Positions 27,255 to 36,263 of a stretch of DNA of 64,000 nucleotides are shown here, piece by piece. This stretch comes from DATBGO01 sp050011895 (lineage in GTDB: Bacteria; Actinomycetota; Actinomycetes; Streptosporangiales; Streptosporangiaceae): positions 1 through 64,000 of the forward strand of contig JBEKIF010000024.1 in the NCBI GenBank assembly GCA_050011895.1, read 5' to 3'. Every line of letters starts with the position of its first letter. Position 1 is the stretch's first letter. The notes beneath the pieces are model-generated. The model searched no databases. It saw only the letters and a list, made by a program, of their open reading frames with translations, and was not told where the DNA came from. The translations under genes and the position numbers were made by a program.

Positions 27255-28253
27255 ATGACTATCCCGGTCGCCTGCCAGGGGCTCGGCCCCATCGGCCTGC
27301 AGATCGCGCGCCGGCTGGCTCAGCGGCCCGGCGTCGCGGTCGTAGCCGCGATCGACCTCGACCCGGCCAAGATGGGTAAGGATCTGGGCACCCTGGCCGG
27401 CGCTGAGCAGTTCGGCGTTCCGGTCACGGCGGAGCTTCCGCGGTGCCCAGAGGGCCGGGCCGGAGTGCTGGTCCACGCGACCGGCTCGCGGCTGGCGGCC
27501 ATCATGCCGCAACTGGTCAGCGCGGTTGAGATGGGCTGGAACGTGCTGTCCACCTGCGAGGAGCTGGCCTACCCCCGGGCCGGGGACGGCGGGCTCGCCG
27601 CGGAGCTTGACGCGCGCGCCCAGACGGCTGGCACCAGCGTCCTCGGAGCGGGGATCAATCCGGGATTCCTGCTCGACGCGCTCGTCCTCGTGCTCACCAC
27701 CGTGTGCGCGACTGTCAGCAGGGTGGAGGTAACGCGGACCGTCGATACCGACGAGCGTCGCCGTCAGCTGCAGGCCAAGGCGGGCGTCGGCCTGAGCGCC
27801 GGGGAGTTCCGCGGGCGCGCGGCCGCCGGGCTGGTCGGGCACGTCGGGCTGCGGGAGTCGGCCTATCTGGTCTGCGCCTGCCTGGGCTGGCCGGTGGACG
27901 ACTATACCGAGACGATCGATCCGGTCCTGGCGCCGGCGGCGGTCAGCACCGGTCTCGGCGTGGTGCCCGAAGGCGGTGTCATCGGCCAGCTGCAGACCGC
28001 GACGGTGCGGTCGCGCGGGGAGGTGGTCGTCAGGTACCGGCTCCAGATGAGCGCCGGCGCGCCGTCACAGGATGCGATCGACATTTACGGCGAGCCTGAT
28101 GTGCATCAGCGGATCTCCTCCGGCGTCAACGGGGACATCGGCACCCAGGCCGTCATCGCCAACCTTGTCCCTGTCGTCGCCGCCGCCAGGCCAGGCCTGC
28201 TCACCATGGCTGATGTTGTCGGCGTGCACTGCGCGCAGGGGCCGGGCAGGTGA
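27255..28253 (+). CDS. DapB-fold NAD(P)H-dependent dehydrogenase (diaminopentanoate-dehydrogenase-like)
   Basis: This 332-residue protein opens with a Rossmann motif (QGLGPIGLQIARRLA, GxGxxG at residues 9-14). VVAAIDLDPAKMGKDLG, HATGSRLAAIMPQL and ENVLSTCEEL-like and GINPGFLLDALV-like blocks follow. These belong to the group containing 2,4-diaminopentanoate dehydrogenase and related dihydrodipicolinate-reductase-fold enzymes, not true DapB. The substrate in an actinomycete is unknown; an amino-acid dehydrogenase role is likely. AGGAG lies 12 bp before the ATG. The methyltransferase gene starts 4 bp downstream. Confidence 0.8.
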   Translation: MTIPVACQGLGPIGLQIARRLAQRPGVAVVAAIDLDPAKMGKDLGTLAGAEQFGVPVTAELPRCPEGRAGVLVHATGSRLAAIMPQLVSAVEMGWNVLSTCEELAYPRAGDGGLAAELDARAQTAGTSVLGAGINPGFLLDALVLVLTTVCATVSRVEVTRTVDTDERRRQLQAKAGVGLSAGEFRGRAAAGLVGHVGLRESAYLVCACLGWPVDDYTETIDPVLAPAAVSTGLGVVPEGGVIGQLQTATVRSRGEVVVRYRLQMSAGAPSQDAIDIYGEPDVHQRISSGVNGDIGTQAVIANLVPVVAAARPGLLTMADVVGVHCAQGPGR

Positions 28254-28257
28254 CCCG

Positions 28258-28962
28258 GTGGGGAGGGCCCAGCGGAACGGCGAACTCGAAGGGACCCCGG
28301 CCATCAGTGAGGTCATCGGACCGGTGCCGGTGAGCCAGCCGGGCGGCGGAGATCTCGCCAGCCATCCGGACCGGATCCGGTGGAACGCCAGGTACGCAGC
28401 TGGCCCCGCAGGCTCCTTCGCGCCGCATCCGGCCGCCGTCCGCGCGCTGGCCATGGAGCTGCCGGACGGGCCGGTCCTGGAGCTGGCCTGCGGGCCATCG
28501 GGCAGCGCGCTGCTGGCCGCCGAGGCCGGCCGGCCCGTCACCGCTGTGGACGTGTCCGAGGTGGCGCTCGCCTTGCTGGAGGATGAGGCACGCCGCCGTC
28601 GGCTCGGAGGGCTGATCACGCTGGTGCAGGCCGACCTGACCAGCTGGTGCCCGCCGGATGACGGGTACGCGCTGGTGCTCTGCACCGGCTACTGGGAGTA
28701 CGCCGCCTTCGCGGCGGGCACGGGCGCGGTGGCGGCGGGCGGCCTGCTGGCATGGGAGGCCTTCACCGCCGAGGCCCGCCGGGTCCGGGCCGGCCTGCGC
28801 GCGCAGTGGTGCCTCGGCCCGGGCGAGCCGGCCACGCTGCTGCCAGCTCGCTTCGCGGTGCTCAGCCAGGAGGACATTGATGGCGGCAGCCGAGGGGCCC
28901 GGCGGCGCCTGCTGGCCCGTGAGCGCGCTGTTCGCGGCGCGAGCCCGCTGCCCGGCTGGTGA
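28258..28962 (+). CDS. SAM-dependent class I methyltransferase
   Basis: This roughly 234-residue protein has a Rossmann-like methyltransferase core. DRIRWNARYA precedes motif I (VLELACGPSGSALLA), then VTAVDVSEVALALLEDEARR (acidic motif II), VQADLTSW and ALVLCTGYWEYA. The RWNARY prefix resembles TehB- and thiopurine-methyltransferase-like enzymes. The GTG at 28258 lies 4 bp after the stop of the upstream dehydrogenase with AGGTGA before it; a GTG at 28324 is an alternative. Its closeness suggests the two act on related compounds, but this is inference. Confidence 0.8.
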   Translation: MGRAQRNGELEGTPAISEVIGPVPVSQPGGGDLASHPDRIRWNARYAAGPAGSFAPHPAAVRALAMELPDGPVLELACGPSGSALLAAEAGRPVTAVDVSEVALALLEDEARRRRLGGLITLVQADLTSWCPPDDGYALVLCTGYWEYAAFAAGTGAVAAGGLLAWEAFTAEARRVRAGLRAQWCLGPGEPATLLPARFAVLSQEDIDGGSRGARRRLLARERAVRGASPLPGW

Positions 28963-29086
28963 TTCACGGGCGCGCCGCGATCGATAGCGAGCGTTCCGAG
29001 GCGCAGCGCGGCGGATGTAGGCCACAGCAGCCGGATGGCCGCCCGGCACCCCGCGGTGCTGGATTCTGGCGGCCGGATCACGCATC

Positions 29087-30217
29087 ATGAGCAGGTCACT
29101 TTCCGCTGGGGGGGCGAACGTGGCAGTCGTTCGATGGTGCGTCATGCTTGGCTGCGCCGTTCTGGCCGTGGTGGTGCTGACGGCCGGCTTACCATCAGCG
29201 CCGGCGCCGCGGCCGCCGCGCTGGCAGGTCTCCACCGCTATTCATGCGGCCGACGCGGGCCTGACCGATGTCATCGCCACCGGCCGCGACGATGCGTGGG
29301 CGACGGGCAGCTCCGCCGCCAGCACCCCGGTGGTGTACCGGTGGGACGGGAACCGCTGGCAGCCGATGGATCGTCCCGGTTCTTCGGGGTCCGCCGCGGC
29401 CAGCGTGGCTGCATCGTCGGCCGCCAACGTCTGGGTAGCCATCGCCGACGAGGCAGCGGTGGATCACTGGAACGGGCACGCCTGGTCCAGGGTCAGCTTC
29501 GGGCCGCCGGGCAGGATCGAGATCGACGGGATAGCGACCAGCGGGCGGCGTGATGTGTGGGCGTTCGCCTATAACAGGGTCAGGAAGCGGGAGACGGCGT
29601 TTCACTACGACGGCACTGCGTGGCGGGGCACGCCGCTGGCCGTGACGCTGGGCGGTGGCGGTACGGCGCGGCTGGTCAGCTCCTCCTCCAGGTCGAATAT
29701 CTGGGCGTGGGCTTACGACGTCGCCCGCGGCGGCTGGGTCTCCTTGCATTTCAACGGCAGCAGGTGGCGGGTGATCCCGCTGCCCGCCAGGCTGCTGCCT
29801 GCCGGGCACACGATCCTCCCCGAGCAGATGCTGGCCGTGTCCGCGACCAGCGTGTGGGGGACGATCTACGCCGCCACCGGGAGTTCACGCGGCCCGGTGG
29901 TCCTGATGCACTGGAACGGGCTCCGCTGGAGCCGGGTAACCGGCCGGCTGCCCGCCGGCGCCCTCGCCGGGCCGATCGCCGGAGACGGCAACGGGGGACT
30001 ATGGCTCTACGCCGTGCGCCCGGCCGGAGCCGGCTATCTCGTGCACTACCTGCACGGGACATGGACAAGCGCAGCCGGGCCGGCCAGCTCAGGCAGCACC
30101 GTCTCGGTAACCGCGCTGACGCACGTCCCCGGCACCAGTTCGCTGTGGGCCTCCGGCACGATCGGCGTCGGGTTCGGTACGAGCCACGGGGCCGCCATCC
30201 TCTCCTACGGCCGCTAG
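29087..30217 (+). CDS. secreted beta-propeller-like protein of unknown function
   Basis: This 376-residue protein has an N-terminal hydrophobic segment (VVRWCVMLGCAVLAVVVLTAG) and then repeated blade-like units of the form VWAF...YDGTAWRG, IWAWAY...FNGSRWRV and VWGT...HWNGLRWSRV. The W-N/D-G-x-x-W pattern recurs about six times, suggesting a secreted or anchored beta-propeller. No catalytic motif is visible. A hairpin terminator follows about 108 bp after the stop. Confidence 0.78.
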   Translation: MSRSLSAGGANVAVVRWCVMLGCAVLAVVVLTAGLPSAPAPRPPRWQVSTAIHAADAGLTDVIATGRDDAWATGSSAASTPVVYRWDGNRWQPMDRPGSSGSAAASVAASSAANVWVAIADEAAVDHWNGHAWSRVSFGPPGRIEIDGIATSGRRDVWAFAYNRVRKRETAFHYDGTAWRGTPLAVTLGGGGTARLVSSSSRSNIWAWAYDVARGGWVSLHFNGSRWRVIPLPARLLPAGHTILPEQMLAVSATSVWGTIYAATGSSRGPVVLMHWNGLRWSRVTGRLPAGALAGPIAGDGNGGLWLYAVRPAGAGYLVHYLHGTWTSAAGPASSGSTVSVTALTHVPGTSSLWASGTIGVGFGTSHGAAILSYGR

Positions 30218-30325
30218 CGTTCGCCCGATTCGCACCCGATCGCACGCGGCTGCCGCGCCGTCGGTCAGCAGGCGCGGCCCGGCCACCGGGCCGACCGCCG
30301 CCGAACTGGACCGGTTCCTGGCAGC

Positions 30326-30360
30326 GCGGGGACATCACCCGGGCTGGGTGATGTCCCCGC
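30326..30360 (+). terminator. terminator hairpin
   Basis: GCGGGGACATCACCC (30326-30340) pairs perfectly with GGGTGATGTCCCCGC (30346-30360) around a 5-nt loop. It follows the beta-propeller gene and precedes the small decarboxylase-like gene. Confidence 0.85.
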
Positions 30361-30391
30361 CGCCACGGACCGGATGTACTGCGGATCGAGG

Positions 30392-30431
30392 CGCGTGCAC
30401 GCGTGGACCGGGGGGGAATCGCGTGCACGCG
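30392..30431. promoter_or_regulatory. pair of identical 12-bp palindromes (putative operator)
   Basis: CGCGTGCACGCG occurs at 30392-30403 and again at 30420-30431, centres 28 bp apart, about 65-100 bp before the start of the decarboxylase-like gene. Two identical perfect palindromes at this spacing look like a two-site operator. No adjacent regulator gene is seen. Confidence 0.5.
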
Positions 30432-30495
30432 GCCTCGGCCCGTCCGTATCCGGAAGCGCCGGTGGCGCGTTCCGCAGTTGCCAAGGAGAAGACCC

Positions 30496-30810
30496 ATGCC
30501 TGCAGAGACTCCGGTGCTCGACACGCTTACCGACATGACGGCCGCGTCTGCCGATCACAGCTACCTGGGCTCGCGGGACATGATGCTCGCCAGGCTCAGC
30601 GCCCTGATCGCGGTCGACGCGCCGCCCGCGTCCTATCTCGCCAACGCCGGTGCCGCGGCCGACAACGGGATCACCGCCGAGGACCTGCAGGGCATCATGA
30701 TCGCGGTTGCCCCGGTGGTCGGCACCGCCAGGGTCGTCTCGGCTGGCGGCAACCTGTTCAAGGCGCTCGGCTTCGCGATCGCCGTAGCCGACGAGAACGG
30801 CCAGGCCTGA
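30496..30810 (+). CDS. carboxymuconolactone-decarboxylase-like small protein
   Basis: This 104-residue protein is almost wholly helical and resembles the CMD/AhpD-like fold (SRDMMLARLSALIAVDAPPA, GITAEDLQGIMIAVAPVVGT). The CxxC pair of peroxidase members is absent, so it is not an AhpD-type reductase and its role is unknown. AAGGAG precedes the ATG. It is monocistronic, with a palindrome pair upstream. Confidence 0.78.
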   Translation: MPAETPVLDTLTDMTAASADHSYLGSRDMMLARLSALIAVDAPPASYLANAGAAADNGITAEDLQGIMIAVAPVVGTARVVSAGGNLFKALGFAIAVADENGQA

Positions 30811-30924
30811 CGGCCGGCCGGGGGACCTGGGTCCGGCAGCGGTAGCGGGCCGTCGCCATGCCGCGCAGCGGGGCGGCGGCCTGCTTCTGCAGATACCTCG
30901 TCACACCATCGCCGGCCAGGGCGG

Positions 30925-32028
30925 TTACTTCGGCGGGCGGATCGGCGGGATGACCTTGGTCGAATGCCGGCGGGGGCCGGACCAGAGCGCCGGAACTGCG
31001 TCGATGGCGTAGGCGAGTGCGTAGGCGGCCTGCTCATAGTTGACGCGCCAGCCGACGAAGTCCGGCCATGCCTCGGCCGGCTCGCGCTCGATCGGGAAGT
31101 CAACCTCGCGCATCCGCGTGACGGCGTCGAGGAACTCCTCGTACGTCAGGCTAATTCCCCGCGACGGGTCGGGTTTGTCCGGGATGTCAATGCCCAGAGC
31201 CCGCGCGACATCCGTGAAGCAGAGGAAACCGCTGCGCAGGCAGAGCCTTGCGGGAACGGTGGGCGCCTCCTTCGGTGACAGCGTGAGCATCAGGGCAGCG
31301 GAGTCCAGGATGGCGAGCAACGCGGTGACCCACGATGACAGGGGCCGGGGCGAGCGGAATCGCACCAGCGGAAGGTAGGTGGTATGGCTCTCCGCGACGT
31401 CGGACGCCCAGCGCTCCCATTCCGCGTAGAGATCGGGCAGGGTATCGATGGTCGACACCCCCGAGCCCAGCGCGTAATGGGTCCTGGCCAGCAGCTCCGG
31501 ACCCCACGACGGAACGCCTGCCCGGGCGTTGAGCAGTGCGATGTCAGTCTCTCGGCGGTTGAACTCCGAATACAGGGTCGGCAGGTAGGCGATTTGCAGG
31601 GTGACCGTGACGATCCCGGTCAGCGACGCGAAGTCGATGATCGTGCGCTCCGGCGCGCCCCTGACGGCGTCGCTGCCGATCTGCCACAAGCCCGGGCCGG
31701 CCGTGGCGAATGCGGCGGTGATCCCGCCGGAGATGAACGGCCACAGCAACAGCGCGTAGCCGACGAAGAAGAACCCAAGCCAGGCGATCAGCTGGCAGAT
31801 CAGGATCGTGGCCGCCTGCGCGGCGAGCACCCTGTCGCGCTGCCTGAAGTCCTTGATCAGGCTGGCGACCAGCTGGAATGTCCAATTTATGGCCACGTCG
31901 ACCAGGTTGGTCAGCCGGCTTCCCGATGGCCGGGGCACGATCAGCGTGCCGACAACGCTGCCCGCGGTCACCAGGACGATCAGCCCACCGACCACGGCGG
32001 CCACCGCGCGAGCAGCCAGCGGCACCAC
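30925..32028 (-). CDS. membrane protein of unknown function (ion-channel-like topology)
   Basis: This 367-residue protein has an N-terminal helix (residues 7-30), two helices at about 70-110 with a loop, and another at about 133-155 (SLTGIVTVTLQIAYLPTLYSEF). A cytoplasmic domain of about 200 residues follows. The order helix, loop, helix with a bound cytoplasmic domain resembles two-helix ion channels, but no potassium selectivity filter is present, so I do not assign a channel. The start is a GTG after AGGGGGAA. Confidence 0.7.
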   Translation of the reverse strand: MVPLAARAVAAVVGGLIVLVTAGSVVGTLIVPRPSGSRLTNLVDVAINWTFQLVASLIKDFRQRDRVLAAQAATILICQLIAWLGFFFVGYALLLWPFISGGITAAFATAGPGLWQIGSDAVRGAPERTIIDFASLTGIVTVTLQIAYLPTLYSEFNRRETDIALLNARAGVPSWGPELLARTHYALGSGVSTIDTLPDLYAEWERWASDVAESHTTYLPLVRFRSPRPLSSWVTALLAILDSAALMLTLSPKEAPTVPARLCLRSGFLCFTDVARALGIDIPDKPDPSRGISLTYEEFLDAVTRMREVDFPIEREPAEAWPDFVGWRVNYEQAAYALAYAIDAVPALWSGPRRHSTKVIPPIRPPK

Positions 32029-32180
32029 GATGTTCCCCCTGGTTGGTCAAGGTCAAGCCGAGGGCACGAGTATCCCAGGTGCCCGATCGGCCGGGCACGC
32101 GGCATCCGGTTGCTGCCGGACGGGCCGGTCGCCAGCGATAATGACGGCGGGGGCACATTGACATAGGAGGCCGGGGCAGC

Positions 32181-34364
32181 GTGACCGAAAGCTGGGCGTA
32201 CAGCGGCAGTCCGCACTCGCGGGCTGCCGACGGGACGATAACGCTGGTCGAAGGCGTCACCTTCTGCATCTGTGACACCGGAGGTGACATCGGCCCGGGG
32301 GCGGAACGGGGGCTGTTCTTCCGGGACACCCGGTTCCTCAGCCGGTTTGAGGTGGAGGTCGATGGCCAGCGGCTCGATCCGCTCACCGTGGATTGCCCGA
32401 CTCGCTATACCGGGATCTTCATCGCCCGGCGGCCGCCCCGGTCCGGTACCGCCGACAGCACGCTGCTCGTGGTGCGGCGCCGCTACGTCGGCAACGGCAT
32501 GATGGAGGAGATCACGCTGCGCAACCTCGGCCGGGAGAACGCCGGGGTGGTCCTCAGCCTGACCGTCGAAGCTGACTTCGCCGGGCTCTTCGAGGTCAAG
32601 GAGGACCGGGTCCGGGTCCGCGAGGCGACCGAGCTGGTCACCGACGACGCCGCGCTACGGCTGATCTACCGGAAGGGCCCCGAATCACGCGCGGTCACCG
32701 TGGCGGCTACCGCCGATCCGACGGTGACCAGCCAGCAGCTGATCTGGCGCCCTGTCCTGCCGCCGCGCAGCGAGTGGACGACCACCGTGCAGGTGCATCC
32801 CGCACTCGACGGAATCGACGTGCCGCCCAGGTACCGGCCCGGGCAGCCGGTTGAGGCGAGCGGTCCGGCCACCCGCCTGGCGGAATGGCGGCAGGCAACA
32901 CCGGCCGTCAGCACACCGGACGAGCGGCTCACCGCGATGCTCGCCGTCAGTGCCGAGGACCTCGGTGCCCTGCGGATCTTCGACGGGGACCGGCCGGACC
33001 GTAGCGTGGTCGCCGCGGGGGCGCCGTGGTTCATGACGCTCTTCGGCCGTGACGCGCTGCTCACCAGCTGGATGCTGCTGCCGCTCGACCCGAGCCTGGC
33101 GCTGGGCACCTTGCACACCCTGGCCCGGCTGCAGGGCAGCAAAGTCGATCCGCTGAGCGAGGAGGAGCCCGGGCGGATCTTGCACGAGGTGCGCTCCGGG
33201 CTGGACAGCGGGTATGCCCTCGGCGGCCGGGATGTCTACTACGGCAGCAGCGATGCAACGCCCCTGTTCGTCATGCTGCTCGGCGAGCTGCGGCGCTGGG
33301 GGCTGGCCCGCGGCGAGGTCGATGCGCTGCTGCCGCACGCTGACCGGGCGCTGGCCTGGATCGAGCAGTACGGCGACTCCGACGGCGACGGGTTCGTCGA
33401 GTACCAGCGGGCCACCGACCGTGGCCTGGCTAACCAGGGCTGGAAGGACTCTTTCGACGCGATCAGCTTCGCCGCCGGCGCCCTGGCCGAGCCGCCCATC
33501 GCGCTGGCTGAGGTGCAGGGCTACGTCTATGCCGCATATGTGGCCAGGGCGCACTTCGCCAGGGAGGCTGGCGAGGAGGACGCCGCCGGGCACTGGGCCG
33601 AGGCAGCCGCCGCGCTCAAGCGCCGCTTCAACGACGCGTTCTGGCTGCCCGATCGCGGGTACTACGCGCTCGCGCTTGACCGGGACAAGCGGCCCGTCGA
33701 CGCGCTGGCGTCGAACATGGGGCACTGCCTGTGGACCGGGGTGGTCGACGAGGACAAGGCCGCTGCCGTGACCGCCCGGCTGCTCGGGCCGGACATGTTC
33801 ACCGGATTCGGGGTGCGCACGCTCGGCGAGACGATGGGCCGTTACAACCCGATGAGCTACCACAATGGCTCGGTCTGGCCGCACGACAACGCCATTATCG
33901 CGGCCGGCCTGATGCGCTACGGCGCCGTGGAGGCCGCCCAGCAGATCGCCATGGCGGTCTTCGACGCCGGCGAGAGCTTTGGCGGCCGGCTTCCCGAGCT
34001 GTTCTGCGGTTTCGACCGAGCCGACTTCGGCGAGCCGGTGCCCTATCCGACGGCCTGCTCACCGCAGGCCTGGGCCGCGGCGGCTCCGCTGTACCTGCTG
34101 CGCACCCTGCTGCGTTTCGACCCATGGATCCCGTTCGGGCGGGTGTGGTGCGCGCCCGCCGTCCCGGAACGGTACCTGCCGCTGCGGATCGCGCGGCTGC
34201 ACCTGGCGGGCGCCGCGCTCACCCTGGACGCCCGGGAGGGAGCCTGGAACCTCGCCGGGCTACCCCGCGGCATCGAGCTCATCCGCAAGCCGCGCCGGCC
34301 GCTGACCGCGGGCACGCCACCGCACCTAACCAAGAAGTCCACCAACATACTGACCCAGATGTAA
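32181..34364 (+). CDS. glycogen-debranching/amylo-alpha-1,6-glucosidase-like protein
   Basis: This 727-residue protein has an N-terminal beta-domain (residues 15-210) of the glycogen-debranching N-terminal type, with GLFFRDTRFLSRFEVEVDG and GNGMMEEITLRNLG. An (alpha/alpha)6 catalytic barrel follows. WFMTLFGRDALLTSWMLLP, YGSSDATPLFVMLLGELRRWG, NQGWKDSFDAI and YHNGSVWPHDNAIIAAGLM are the conserved active-site segments. Members hydrolyse alpha-1,6 branches or related glucosides. The start is a GTG. A GT4 gene 400 bp downstream on the same strand suggests a glucan- or trehalose-related function. Confidence 0.88.
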   Translation: MTESWAYSGSPHSRAADGTITLVEGVTFCICDTGGDIGPGAERGLFFRDTRFLSRFEVEVDGQRLDPLTVDCPTRYTGIFIARRPPRSGTADSTLLVVRRRYVGNGMMEEITLRNLGRENAGVVLSLTVEADFAGLFEVKEDRVRVREATELVTDDAALRLIYRKGPESRAVTVAATADPTVTSQQLIWRPVLPPRSEWTTTVQVHPALDGIDVPPRYRPGQPVEASGPATRLAEWRQATPAVSTPDERLTAMLAVSAEDLGALRIFDGDRPDRSVVAAGAPWFMTLFGRDALLTSWMLLPLDPSLALGTLHTLARLQGSKVDPLSEEEPGRILHEVRSGLDSGYALGGRDVYYGSSDATPLFVMLLGELRRWGLARGEVDALLPHADRALAWIEQYGDSDGDGFVEYQRATDRGLANQGWKDSFDAISFAAGALAEPPIALAEVQGYVYAAYVARAHFAREAGEEDAAGHWAEAAAALKRRFNDAFWLPDRGYYALALDRDKRPVDALASNMGHCLWTGVVDEDKAAAVTARLLGPDMFTGFGVRTLGETMGRYNPMSYHNGSVWPHDNAIIAAGLMRYGAVEAAQQIAMAVFDAGESFGGRLPELFCGFDRADFGEPVPYPTACSPQAWAAAAPLYLLRTLLRFDPWIPFGRVWCAPAVPERYLPLRIARLHLAGAALTLDAREGAWNLAGLPRGIELIRKPRRPLTAGTPPHLTKKSTNILTQM

Positions 34365-34761
34365 TTTCTTCTTAACCTTTCGGGCACATTTTCGCTTCCC
34401 GCCGAGGAACAGGACGTCCTGCTGTATTCGGTCGGGCCGATCGCGGGAATGATCGCGGCGTGACAGGCGAATATGCGCGGCCTGGACTAGTGCGATGCGG
34501 TTACTACGTCTGGCCCGGCGGGCGGCAGGTACCGTCACTCCCGCCGCCAGAGCGACCGGGTGCGGCGGGTAACCAATCTGGTCGGCGGGAAGGCGCACGC
34601 TGTCCGGTGCAAGCCGGGTGCCTGCCTGCCAAGACCGTGTCGCCGGGCCTGGCGCCGGGCGCGACGCCCCGCGGGTGCCTGTGGATAACTGGTGCCCGCC
34701 CGGCGGAACGAGCCGGATGCCAGGAGTCGCATCGCCATCGACACCGATAAGGAGGCATCTA
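34365..34761. other. 397-bp spacer without a gene
   Basis: No supported frame is seen. A 12-bp palindrome CAGGACGTCCTG lies at 34410-34421, and an AT-richer stretch follows the stop of the debranching gene. A GGAGGCATCTA ribosome binding site ends the spacer. Confidence 0.5.
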
Positions 34762-35967
34762 GTGAGCGTGCCAACCTCGACGCTCTTCCGAACGCCAGAG
34801 GTGGCCGCCACCCCCCAGCGGCTGCACATAGCGATGATCGCCCCGCCCTACTTCGACGTCCCGCCGATGGCATATGGCGGCGTTGAAGCGGTAGTGGCCG
34901 ACCTGGTCGACGCGCTGGTCGAGCGGGGTCATCAGGTGACCCTGATCGGCGGAGGCCAGCACGGCACCCGCGCGCAGCGGTTTCTCGCCAGCTACGACGT
35001 CGGTCCGGCGGACCGGCTCGGCGAGCCGCTGCCCGAGGTCATGCACGCGGCGCAGGTCGCGCGGCTGCTCGAGGGGCTTGATGTCGATGTGGTGCACGAC
35101 CACACGCTGGCCGGACCGCTGCTTGCCCGCAGGCGGCAGACCCCGACCGTCGTGACCGTCCACGGTCCCGCGTCCGGTGACCCGGGCGACTACTATCAGG
35201 CGCTCGGCGAGACCGTCCGGTTCGTCGCCATCTCGGATGCCCAGCGCGCCACGGCGCCGGAGCTGCCCTGGGCGGCGACCGTGCACAATGCGATCCGCGC
35301 CGATACATTCCCGTTCCGGACCGATAAGGACGACTTCGCGTTCTTTCTCGGCCGGTTCTGCCCGGATAAGGCACCGCACCTCGCCATCGAGGCGGCCCGC
35401 GCCGCCGGGATGCCGATCGTGCTGGCAGGCAAGTGCACCGAACCGCCCGAGCTCGCCTACTTCGCGCGGGAGATCCAGCCAAGGCTCGGGCCCGACACGA
35501 CCCTGTTCGGGGTCGCCGACGCGGTCGCGAAGCGGGATCTGCTGTCGCGGGCGGCCTGCCTGCTCTTCCCGATCTGCTGGGAGGAGCCATTCGGCCTGGT
35601 CGTCATCGAGGCAATGGCCTGCGGCACTCCGGTAGTGGCACTGCGCCGCGGTGCCGTGCCCGAGCTCATCGTGCCCGGGCAGACCGGCGTGATCGTCGAC
35701 CGTCCCGAGGAGCTGCCCGCTGCCATCAGCGCGGCCCGGCGTCTCGACCCCGGCATCTGCCGCAAGCACGTCGAGGCCAACTTCACCACCGACGTGATGG
35801 CCGCCGGCTATGAAGCCGCCTACCGGCAGACGGTCGCCGAGATCACCAAGCCGCGGCTCCTGGTGCGCGAGCGGCCAGGGAGCCGCGCCGGTTCGTCAGG
35901 TGACGACTCGCCGACCGTGGATGATCTGCTCGCGCTGACCGACGAGGCGAGGCCGATCGGCAGGTAG
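34762..35967 (+). CDS. glycosyltransferase family 4 protein
   Basis: This 401-residue protein has the GT-B fold. An N-terminal glycine-rich loop (YGGVEAVVADLVDALVERGH) and DVDVVHDHTLAG belong to the acceptor domain. The donor-binding domain has FFLGRFCPDKAPHLAIEAA and the E-x7-E motif in WEEPFGLVVIEAMACGTPVV. The cytoplasmic enzyme transfers a sugar from a nucleotide donor; the acceptor is unknown. I chose the GTG at 34762 because GGAGG lies 6 bp upstream. The last 45 residues are a low-complexity tail. Confidence 0.92.
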   Translation: MSVPTSTLFRTPEVAATPQRLHIAMIAPPYFDVPPMAYGGVEAVVADLVDALVERGHQVTLIGGGQHGTRAQRFLASYDVGPADRLGEPLPEVMHAAQVARLLEGLDVDVVHDHTLAGPLLARRRQTPTVVTVHGPASGDPGDYYQALGETVRFVAISDAQRATAPELPWAATVHNAIRADTFPFRTDKDDFAFFLGRFCPDKAPHLAIEAARAAGMPIVLAGKCTEPPELAYFAREIQPRLGPDTTLFGVADAVAKRDLLSRAACLLFPICWEEPFGLVVIEAMACGTPVVALRRGAVPELIVPGQTGVIVDRPEELPAAISAARRLDPGICRKHVEANFTTDVMAAGYEAAYRQTVAEITKPRLLVRERPGSRAGSSGDDSPTVDDLLALTDEARPIGR

Positions 35968-36063
35968 CGCCTGGACCCAGCAGCAGACCGGGAGGCAGTG
36001 CTCGGCAGCACGCCGGAAGGCAGCCAGCGGCCAGCGTGGCGCTGGCTGCCTGATGGCCGGCCA

Positions 36064-36113
36064 GGCCGCACCCCGGGCCTGCGGCCGAGGCCGCACCCCG
36101 GGCCTGCGGCCGA
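36064..36113. repeat. 25-bp direct repeat, two copies
   Basis: Two adjacent exact 25-bp copies beginning GGCCGCACCCCGGGCC lie in the 296-bp spacer between the GT4 gene and the hydrolase gene. No supported gene is in this spacer. Confidence 0.85.
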
Positions 36114-36263
36114 GGCCGGACGGCAGCCTGCAGTGCCGCCAGGCGCCGCCGCCGGACGAGATCGCATCGCCCTCTCGCATGAGGCCTTCGGCGACCAGGC
36201 ACGGCTACGTCAGACTGCCGCGGCGCTGGGTGCGGCCTGGCTGCCGTGAAACCCGGCTAGCCT

